Positions 25,731 to 32,779 of a DNA stretch of 35,316 nucleotides are shown here, piece by piece (the stretch's first letter is position 1; each line of letters opens with the position of its first letter). The position numbers were made by a program, and so were the translations under genes. Under the pieces are notes generated by a model, which did no database searches, was not told where the DNA came from, and saw nothing but the letters and a program-made list of their open reading frames with translations. Origin of the DNA: Curtobacterium sp. VKM Ac-1376 (GTDB lineage Bacteria > Actinomycetota > Actinomycetes > Actinomycetales > Microbacteriaceae); contig NZ_JADKRV010000023.1 in assembly GCF_015351025.1 (NCBI RefSeq), positions 1 to 35,316 of the forward strand, written 5' to 3'.

Positions 25731-28700
25731 CGTTCACCGCGAGCCACCTTCCGTCGAGCGCCTCCGCCGAATTCGTGGTGGAGTGCGACGAGGACACCCT
25801 GCTCGGCGAGATCGTCGAGGTCGTCGCCAAGCGGCTCGGGCAAGGGGCCACGTCGATCGTCGACGTCGCGGTCGACTCCGTCCCGACCACCCCGCACGCA
25901 CGCATCGGTGACGGTGTGCTGCTCGAGGGCGCTCGGCTGACGTTCGGGGCCCCGGCTCCGGTCCTGCCCCTGCCGGGGGACCTGCCGAGCGTCCGGATCG
26001 TCGGCGGACCGGGTGCCGGCACCGTGGTGGTGCTCGATGCGGGCATCGCCCACGTCGGTTCGGCGCCCGACGCGACGGTGTCCCTGCCGGACCGGAGCGC
26101 ACCGGAGTACGCCGCGATCCTGCGGCTCGACCTCAACCGTCGGTTCACGATCACCCCGACCGAAGGCTCCACGGTGCTGGTGGACCGCGCCGAGGTCGAC
26201 GACGAGACCCCGGTCGAGCCCGGCAGCATCGTCACGATCGGCGACACCCTGCTGTCGGTCGCGGTGCCGGACGCCGACCGAGCGGCGATCACCCTGACCG
26301 CCGGCGGCGGCTCCCTCGACTACACCCGGCCGCCGCGGCTCCTGCCCGAGGACCACCCGTCCGTGTTCAAGTTGCCGGCCGTGCCGGCGCAGCAGTCACG
26401 TCGGTCCATCCCGATCATCGCGGCGCTCGCGCCGCTCGGCATGGCCGCCGTGATGATCTCGATCTTCCACAACGTCGCGTACCTCGCGTTCGGTCTGATG
26501 TCGCCGATCATCATGTTCGGCAACGCCTGGTGGGACCGCCGGAACGGCAAGAAGACCCACAAGCAGCGCGTTGCCGAGTACGAAGAGACCAAGAAGGCGG
26601 TCGAGGCGGACGCCCTGGAGGCAGTGGTCCGGTACCAGCGCGAGCTGCGGACGAGCGCACCGGACCCCGCAACCGTGCTCGACGTCGCGTTGCGGCGTCG
26701 CGCTCGTCTGTGGGAGCGCCGCCGGACCGATCCCGACTACCTGACCCTCCGCGTCGGGACCGCTGACGTGCCGTCCGGTGTCGTGCTCGAGGACCCGTCG
26801 GCGCTCGAGCACCGTCGCGCGGTCGACAAGCTGGCCGAGGACGTGCCGGTGATCGTCGACCTCGGGGTGCAGGGCGTCGTCGGCGTCGCGGGCCGAGACG
26901 AGCACACGCGACACCTGACGTCGTGGTTCGTGGCGCAGCTCGCGGTCCTCCAGAGCCCGCGCGACACGCAGTTCGTCGTGCTGACGGACGCCCGGTCGGC
27001 CGATGAGTGGGCGTGGTTGCGGTGGATCCCGCAGGCCCGGCCGGGCTTCGGGCAGGACGCCGTGATCGCGATCGGCAACGACGCCGAGACGCTCGGCGCC
27101 CGGGTGGCCGAGGTCGGTCAGCTGATCGACGCGCGCCAGCGGGCGATGCGTGAGTCCAACATGCGCGGGATCGCGGGCCCGGACATCGTCGTCGTGCTCG
27201 ACGGTGCCCGGCGGCTCCGAGCGCTGCCCGGCCTCATCCGCATCCTCAAGGAAGGGCCGGCGGTCGGCGTCCGGGCGATCTGCATTGAGCAAGAGGCACG
27301 GCTGCTGCCCGAGGAGTGCTCCGTCGTCGTCACCGTCGGTCCGGAACGCATCCGGGTTGCCGCGCAGCGCCAGGCGACGGTCGCCGACGTGCGGCCGGAC
27401 CGGATCCCGGACGGCTGGTTCGAGACGGTCGCCCGAGCGGTCGCGCCGATGGTCGACGCCGATGACGAGAGCGACGCCGGCGGACTGCCCACGTCGTCGC
27501 GGTTGCTCGACGTCATGCTGCTCGAACCGCCGACGGCCCGGGCGATCACCGGGAAGTGGTCGGTGCGCCCACGCACCACCGAGGTCGTCGTGGGCGAGAG
27601 CCTCGACGGCCCGTTCGCGTTCGACCTGCGGAAGGACGGCCCCCACGGCCTCGTCGCCGGCACGACGGGTTCGGGCAAGTCCGAGCTCCTGCAGACGATC
27701 GTCGCGTCGCTCGCGGCGACGAACACCCCGGAGGGCATGAACTTCGTCCTCATCGACTACAAGGGCGGGGCTGCCTTCCGCGACTTCGCGCCGCTGCCGC
27801 ACACCGTCGGCATGGTGACCGACCTCGACACGCACCTGGTGGAGCGAGCGCTCGAGTCCCTGGGCGCCGAACTCCGTCGTCGCGAGCACCTGCTGGCCGA
27901 TGCGGCAGCGAAGGACATCGAGGACTACCTCGACCGCCTCGGTCGTGGTGAACCGCTGCCGCCGATGCCGCGGCTGCTCATCGTCATCGACGAGTTCGCG
28001 AGCCTGGTGCGGGAGCTGCCCGACTTCGTCACCGGCCTGGTGAACATCGCCCAGCGCGGCCGGTCCCTCGGCATCCACCTGATCCTCGCCACACAGCGTC
28101 CGACCGGTGTCGTCTCGAACGACATCCGCGCGAACACGAACCTGCGGATCGCGCTGCGGGTCACCGACTCGAGCGAGAGCACCGACGTGATCGACGCCGG
28201 CGACGCGGCCCAGATCCAGAAGAGCACCCCCGGCCGCGGGTACATCCGTCTGGGCGCCGGGGCCCTGCTGCCGTTCCAGTCGGGTCGCGTCGGTGGCCGT
28301 CGCCCCGGGCAGTCGACCCAGCGCAAGCAGGTCTGGGCCGGTACCGTCTCGTGGTCGGCGCTCGGCACCGCGCCGCCGACGCCGCCGAAGTCCGAGGTGC
28401 AGCACACCGACGAGCGAACCGACCTGCAGGAGCTCGTCGGCGCCGTGACCGAGGCCGCGGCGGAGCTCGGCGGTCCGGCTCCGTACCGTCCCTGGCTCGA
28501 CGCCCTGCCGGAGACGCTGCTCTTCACCGACCTCAACGACCGCGCGTGGGAACTCGACGACAGCAGCGCCACGGATGCCCGGGTCGGGCCGTTGCCGTTC
28601 GCGCTGCAGGACTTCCCCGGTGAGCAGGCGCAGCGGGTGCGCAGCCTCGACCTCGACTCCGACGGGCACCTCTACGTCGTCGGTGCCCCGCGGAGCGGCC

Positions 28701-30091
28701 GGTCGCAGGTGCTCCGGACCCTCGCGGCGGCCATCGCCCGGAACACCTCGGCGGCCGACGTCCACGTGTACGCGCTCGACTGCGGCAACGGCGCGCTGCT
28801 GCCGATCCAGGCACTCCCGCACGCCGGTGCCGTCGTCCAGCGCGTCCAGACCGAACGAGCCCAGCGGCTGCTGACCAAGCTGACCCAGGAGCTCGCCCGG
28901 CGCCAGCAGGTGCTGGCTGACGGCGGTTTCGCCAGCATCGTCGAGCAGCGTGCCGCGGCCGTCGTGCCGGCGGAACGCCTGCCGCACATCGTCTTCATGC
29001 TCGACCGCTGGGAGGGCTTCGTCGGCTCTCTCGGCGAGCTCGACCACGGCGCTCCGACCGACCAGGTGATGACGTTGCTCCGCGAAGGCGCCAGCGTCGG
29101 CATCCACCTGGTCGTCACCGGAGACCGACAGCTGCTCTCGAGTCGGATGGCCACCCTGGTGGAGGACAAGCTCGTCCTCCGGTTGTCGGACCGGGGCGAC
29201 TACGGGTTGGCCTCGCTCAACCCGCGCAAGCTCCCGGAGCAGGTGCCCGACGGACGTGCGTTCGCCTCCGAGTCCGCGACGGAGACACAGATCGCGCTGC
29301 TCGCCGCAGCCGGCACCGGGCAGTCGCAGGCAGCCGCCATCACGGCTCTCGCCACCTTCGCGACGGAACGCGACCGGGCCGTCGAACGCAGCCGACGTCC
29401 CTTCCGCGTCGACCAGCTGTCCGGCCCGGTGCCGTTCGAGCGCGCGTGGGAGATGCGCGACGACGACGCCGGCCTGTTCGGTCTGGTCGGCATCGGCGGC
29501 GACGACCTCACCGCGATCGGGCCTGACCTGGCCACGGCCGGTTCGTTCGTCGTCGGGGGCCCCGCGAAGTCCGGACGCAGTGCCGTCCTGCTCTCGATGA
29601 CCCGTTCGGTCCTGCGCGAGGGTGGCGAGGTCGTGCTCGTGACCCCGCGGCAGTCCCCGCTCCGCGGGCTGGCCGCGGAACCGGGTGTGCTGGCGGTGCA
29701 CGAGGGTGCCGATCTGACCGAGGACGACCTCGCACCCCTGTTCGACGGGCAGCCTGGTCGACGTGTCCTGGTGATCGACGACGCCGAGCTCGTCAAGGAC
29801 GCCCCGGCGAAGAGCTGGCTGCAGGGGTTCGTCAAGCGTGCGGCCGACAACGGTCAGGCGATCGTCGCAGCCGGGCTGACCGCCGAGTTCGGTGTCGGGT
29901 TCACCGGCTGGCAGGTCGACATGAAGCGCAACCGCTCGGGAGCGCTGCTGAGCCCCCAGGCGATCACCGAGGGCGACCTGCTCGGCATGCGCCTGCCGCG
30001 GAGCAGCATCGTCGAGCGCGTCCAGGTCGGTTCCGCGATCGTGCACCTCGGCAACGGTGAGCTCGTGTCGGTGCAGGTCCCGACGCCGTGA
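25721..30091 (+). CDS. essC: Type VII secretion ATPase, FHA-FtsK/SpoIIIE (EssC architecture)
   Basis: The protein has 1456 aa, close to Staphylococcus EssC and Bacillus YukBA (about 1480-1500). Residues 1-85 are beta-rich, about 88-187 form an FHA-like domain (HVGSAPDATVSLPDRSAP), and about 230-272 hold two membrane helices followed by a WWDRRNGKKTHKQR basic stretch. Three FtsK/SpoIIIE ATPase domains follow. The first has intact Walker A GTTGSGKS (647-654) and Walker B LLIVIDEF (D757, E758). The second (GAPRSGRS, 988-995) and third (GPAKSGRS, 1280-1287) have Arg in place of the Walker Lys. N-terminal FHA is typical of the Firmicutes T7SSb ATPase rather than mycobacterial EccC. It should power export of the WXG100 proteins. 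The start is GTG 25721. Confidence 0.93.
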   Translation: MRLTFTASHLPSSASAEFVVECDEDTLLGEIVEVVAKRLGQGATSIVDVAVDSVPTTPHARIGDGVLLEGARLTFGAPAPVLPLPGDLPSVRIVGGPGAGTVVVLDAGIAHVGSAPDATVSLPDRSAPEYAAILRLDLNRRFTITPTEGSTVLVDRAEVDDETPVEPGSIVTIGDTLLSVAVPDADRAAITLTAGGGSLDYTRPPRLLPEDHPSVFKLPAVPAQQSRRSIPIIAALAPLGMAAVMISIFHNVAYLAFGLMSPIIMFGNAWWDRRNGKKTHKQRVAEYEETKKAVEADALEAVVRYQRELRTSAPDPATVLDVALRRRARLWERRRTDPDYLTLRVGTADVPSGVVLEDPSALEHRRAVDKLAEDVPVIVDLGVQGVVGVAGRDEHTRHLTSWFVAQLAVLQSPRDTQFVVLTDARSADEWAWLRWIPQARPGFGQDAVIAIGNDAETLGARVAEVGQLIDARQRAMRESNMRGIAGPDIVVVLDGARRLRALPGLIRILKEGPAVGVRAICIEQEARLLPEECSVVVTVGPERIRVAAQRQATVADVRPDRIPDGWFETVARAVAPMVDADDESDAGGLPTSSRLLDVMLLEPPTARAITGKWSVRPRTTEVVVGESLDGPFAFDLRKDGPHGLVAGTTGSGKSELLQTIVASLAATNTPEGMNFVLIDYKGGAAFRDFAPLPHTVGMVTDLDTHLVERALESLGAELRRREHLLADAAAKDIEDYLDRLGRGEPLPPMPRLLIVIDEFASLVRELPDFVTGLVNIAQRGRSLGIHLILATQRPTGVVSNDIRANTNLRIALRVTDSSESTDVIDAGDAAQIQKSTPGRGYIRLGAGALLPFQSGRVGGRRPGQSTQRKQVWAGTVSWSALGTAPPTPPKSEVQHTDERTDLQELVGAVTEAAAELGGPAPYRPWLDALPETLLFTDLNDRAWELDDSSATDARVGPLPFALQDFPGEQAQRVRSLDLDSDGHLYVVGAPRSGRSQVLRTLAAAIARNTSAADVHVYALDCGNGALLPIQALPHAGAVVQRVQTERAQRLLTKLTQELARRQQVLADGGFASIVEQRAAAVVPAERLPHIVFMLDRWEGFVGSLGELDHGAPTDQVMTLLREGASVGIHLVVTGDRQLLSSRMATLVEDKLVLRLSDRGDYGLASLNPRKLPEQVPDGRAFASESATETQIALLAAAGTGQSQAAAITALATFATERDRAVERSRRPFRVDQLSGPVPFERAWEMRDDDAGLFGLVGIGGDDLTAIGPDLATAGSFVVGGPAKSGRSAVLLSMTRSVLREGGEVVLVTPRQSPLRGLAAEPGVLAVHEGADLTEDDLAPLFDGQPGRRVLVIDDAELVKDAPAKSWLQGFVKRAADNGQAIVAAGLTAEFGVGFTGWQVDMKRNRSGALLSPQAITEGDLLGMRLPRSSIVERVQVGSAIVHLGNGELVSVQVPTP

Positions 30092-30113
30092 CACGTGGTC
30101 ACGGCGAGCGGCG

Positions 30114-31223
30114 ATGACGACGTACGACCGGATCGCGTACCGGAACGGCACCAGCGCCCCCGCGAGCGTGACGGTGGCGATGGACCTGACGGACCCGGAC
30201 CATCAGGCGCACTCCACCGTGACCGTGGTGCTGCTGGGCGTCGAGCACTCGGCCACGGCCGACGACGCCTTCGAGGCGCTGAGCCTGGTGCGCGCGGCAC
30301 TCGACCGCGACGGGTGGCTCCTGGGTGTGCAGGGGGCTCGCGTCGACGTGTGGCCGAGCGGGATGGCCCGACAGCAGGGTGGTGGCCTGCGTGCGTACCG
30401 ACACCGCCGCGGTCGTCGTCGACGCCCCCACGACCTGGTCGACGTGTTCGCCCCGGCCGACGAACGCCTCGGCACGGTGGAGGCACAGCGGGCGTTCGTC
30501 GGCGCGAAGCCGCTGGTCGCACGACCAGAGGCCGTCGACGACACCGAGACGATCGCGACCTCGACCACGCTTGCTCCGAGCCCCTCCATCGACGGACGGC
30601 CTTCCCTGATCGATCGCCTCCTCGGTCGCGCGCAGCCCGCCTCGTGGTCGGCACCACAACGCTGGACCGCCGTGCGGGCGACGCTCGGTGACGCGCTGAC
30701 TCCGGCCGAGTGGGCGGAAGCGGAAGTGCTCGCCGGCACGGTACTGACCGGCAGGTACCAGCCGAGCACGCACCGGATCACCCGAGCGGTGGGGTGGGAC
30801 GACGAGGACATCCGGTGGTCCGACCTCATCGACGTCGCGGTCGAACCGAACGGCAGGATCGGCATCCGGGTGTTCCGTCGGCGGTACGTCGAGCGTCCCG
30901 GTGCACCGTTCGAGGTGGTGCACGACACCCGCGTGGCCGACCTGCCACCGACGGAGTTCCGCCCGAGCGGACTCGAGACGTCCACGCGCCAAGGCCAGGT
31001 GGCCGCACTCTGGCAGCACCTCCGTCGGCTCGCGCTGATCCCGGAAGAGGCGATGTCCACCATGTTCTGGCCGGATCACGGACGCGTCCCGACCGGGAGC
31101 GACGACGACCAGGGCCGAACCGTCACGTTCTCGGGCCCGGCGGACGGATCCGTCTGGACCGTCCTCGTCAGTGCGGTCGGACATCTCCGCATCACCCGGA
31201 CGCTGCCGTCGGCGACGTCCTGA
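30114..31223 (+). CDS. Conserved hypothetical protein downstream of essC
   Basis: The protein has 369 aa. The N-terminal part holds the most conserved-looking segment, LVRAALDRDGWLLGVQGAR followed by VDVWPSGMARQQGGG and DLVDVFAPADE. The middle (about 150-200) is linker-like, and the C-terminal half (RWSDLIDVAVEPNGRIGIRVFRRR onward) is beta-rich. No signal peptide or membrane helix is present. ATG 30114 lies 22 bp after essC, with GGCGAG upstream. It may belong to the secretion operon, but the core also looks like a free-standing bacterial family of unknown role. Confidence 0.7.
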   Translation: MTTYDRIAYRNGTSAPASVTVAMDLTDPDHQAHSTVTVVLLGVEHSATADDAFEALSLVRAALDRDGWLLGVQGARVDVWPSGMARQQGGGLRAYRHRRGRRRRPHDLVDVFAPADERLGTVEAQRAFVGAKPLVARPEAVDDTETIATSTTLAPSPSIDGRPSLIDRLLGRAQPASWSAPQRWTAVRATLGDALTPAEWAEAEVLAGTVLTGRYQPSTHRITRAVGWDDEDIRWSDLIDVAVEPNGRIGIRVFRRRYVERPGAPFEVVHDTRVADLPPTEFRPSGLETSTRQGQVAALWQHLRRLALIPEEAMSTMFWPDHGRVPTGSDDDQGRTVTFSGPADGSVWTVLVSAVGHLRITRTLPSATS

Positions 31224-31294
31224 CGAAGCCGATGTCGACCCCAGCGGACGGCCCCCTTCGAACACCGAGCCCCAACGCGCGGTTGGGTGGGTAC

Positions 31295-31933
31295 ATGTCC
31301 TCTGCCCCGCTCTCCGGTGACGACTCCCTGCACCTGCCCGAGTTCGACGACCCGCCAGCGTCTCCGCTCGACCTCGCTCGCGAGTGGCTGTCCGCGGCGA
31401 AGGACCGACAGGTCTCCGAGCCGTTGTCGATGACCCTCGCAACGGCCGGCGCTGACGGCCGCGTCTCCGCTCGCACCGTCGACGTGAAGCGCATCGAGGC
31501 GGACGGACTGGTCTTCGGGACGTCGGAGGACAGTCCGAAGGGCCGGCAGCTCGCCGAGAACCCGCACGCGGCCCTGCAGGCGTACTGGCGCGAGACGATG
31601 CAGCAGCTCCGGTTCGAGGGGCACGTCGTCCGGCTGTCGGACGCCGAGTCCGATGCCCTGTTCGCCGACCGCTCCCCGAAGTCACGCGCGGCGACGGCCA
31701 TCGCGGACCAGTCGGCCGTGCTCGAACCGCGGACGCTGCAGGACCTGATCGACGACGCGAACGACCTGCTCGACGACTCCGGCGACGACGTCCCCCGGCC
31801 TGCACGGTGGGTTGCCTGGCGTCTCGAGCCCGACATCGTGGAGTTCTGGCACGGCAGCCGTGACCGGATGCACCGACGGCTGCAGTACGCACTCGCCGAG
31901 GGGACCTGGACGGCCACCCGCCTCCAGCCCTGA
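31295..31933 (+). CDS. pdxH: Pyridoxamine 5'-phosphate oxidase-family flavoprotein
   Basis: The protein has 212 aa. PNPOx enzymes use FMN to oxidise PNP/PMP to PLP. Landmarks in order: SARTVDVKRIEADGLVFGT (FMN phosphate-binding R and K), SPKGRQLAENPHAAL, WRETMQQLRFEGHV, then the C-terminal EFWHGSRDRMHRR and a final W...RLQP, as in PdxH. The substitutions TMQQLR for RQVR and FWHG for FWQG leave room for a PhzG-like role. ATG 31295 with GGGTGGG 5 nt upstream is preferred; ATG 31232 in frame has a poorer site. It is convergent with the next gene (16-bp gap). Confidence 0.85.
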   Translation: MSSAPLSGDDSLHLPEFDDPPASPLDLAREWLSAAKDRQVSEPLSMTLATAGADGRVSARTVDVKRIEADGLVFGTSEDSPKGRQLAENPHAALQAYWRETMQQLRFEGHVVRLSDAESDALFADRSPKSRAATAIADQSAVLEPRTLQDLIDDANDLLDDSGDDVPRPARWVAWRLEPDIVEFWHGSRDRMHRRLQYALAEGTWTATRLQP

Positions 31934-31949
31934 GGCCGACGGTCCGCGT

Positions 31950-32414
31950 TCAGTCGTTGGACCACCACATCGGCTGAGCGGGTTCGACGCGCACCGTGAA
32001 CGATCGGGCATCGTTCGATCGTTCCGCGATGACGAAGCGCCCCTCCGCTGGGTCGACGGTACCGATCCGCCACACCGGCCACGAGTGCGGCCCGAGTTTG
32101 GGATCGAACCACGGTGCGGGCCCGTTGTCGTCCTCGCGCAACGCTCGCCGGACGCTCTTCGGATCGAGCTCCGGGAACCCCTCCGCGCGCGCCGCCCCGA
32201 GCATGCGCTCTGCGCCGGCATCGACGGCTGCGGACAGATCCGCTCGTGGAGTTCGGGTGATCAAGTACGCGACGAGGTGCCCGACCACCACCAGCCCGAT
32301 TGCCACGGCGGTCGCGATGGTCAGTGCAGCGGCCGGATCGACGGTGCTGGCTCGGTCGAGGACGGAGACCCCGACGACGAACTCCAGGACACCGAGCGCC
32401 CATCCGATGCCCAT
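31950..32414 (-). CDS. Small membrane-anchored hypothetical protein
   Basis: The protein has 154 aa. Two hydrophobic helices occupy the N-terminal part (WALGVLEFVVGVSVL and ALTIATAVAIGLVVVGHLVAYLI). A soluble domain follows (RTPRADLSAAVDAGAERML ... DPKLGPHSWPVW ... SFTVRVEPAQPMWW). GGACGGG lies just before ATG 32414. The frame is open 17 codons further upstream without ATG, GTG or TTG. An iron-box-like palindrome is centred 66 bp upstream, so iron-dependent repression is possible. No family was recognised. Confidence 0.65.
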   Translation of the reverse strand: MGIGWALGVLEFVVGVSVLDRASTVDPAAALTIATAVAIGLVVVGHLVAYLITRTPRADLSAAVDAGAERMLGAARAEGFPELDPKSVRRALREDDNGPAPWFDPKLGPHSWPVWRIGTVDPAEGRFVIAERSNDARSFTVRVEPAQPMWWSND

Positions 32415-32470
32415 GACCCGTCCGGCGCGCTTCGAGGCCTTCGCCAGAGCCGCCCGTGCCTGGTGTCATG

Positions 32471-32489
32471 TTAGGTAAGGCTGACCTCA
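32471..32489. promoter_or_regulatory. DtxR/IdeR-type iron box
   Basis: TTAGGTAAGGCTGACCTCA matches the 19-bp DtxR/IdeR consensus TTAGGTTAGGCTAACCTAA at 16 of 19 positions and keeps the dyad. On the minus strand it overlaps a TAACAT box (32468-32473). The nearest gene it could control is the small membrane protein at 31950-32414; no siderophore or iron-uptake gene lies on either side. Confidence 0.65.
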
Positions 32490-32779
32490 CAAGACCTGAT
32501 CGTGCCACCCGAACGAGGGGCGCCTCGACCGGTCGGGCGTGTCAGACGCTCGTCTGCTGGGCAGGCCGGACGCCCGCCCGGGAGGCAGGCCGAGCGCCCG
32601 CCCGACAGGTACGTCGAGCGTTCGCCGACCGGGCGGATCAGGCGCTCGTGAACGCAGTCTGCTGCAGGGCGCGACCGCCGATGCGGACGTCACCGCTCGA
32701 CCCGGCGTGCCGATCGCGGTCAGGCCGCGGTCCTGGGTGGACGGGGCGCTGCCGGTTCGGTGCGGACCGGCGAAGGCTC
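32490..32779. other. Gene-free region between iron box and pcrA, with 24-nt tandem repeat
   Basis: No convincing gene on either strand. Two adjacent 24-nt units (32561-32584 and 32585-32608) share 20 of 24 bases around the core CGCCCGCCCG. They are followed by a diverged third copy. A minus-strand frame of 68 codons exists here but is only this low-complexity Arg/Gly/Pro repeat. The stretch may be the remains of a lost gene or a pcrA downstream spacer. Confidence 0.5.

Noticed and set aside
26396..30151. Very long open frame (1251 codons) antisense to the EssC-like gene
   Set aside because: Arg/His/Val/Asp-rich product with no domain; it is a typical shadow frame in GC-rich DNA. The plus strand encodes clear FtsK motifs.
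32487..32693. 68-codon minus-strand frame between iron box and pcrA
   Set aside because: Product is only Arg/Gly/Pro repeats from the 24-nt tandem repeat; no ribosome site.
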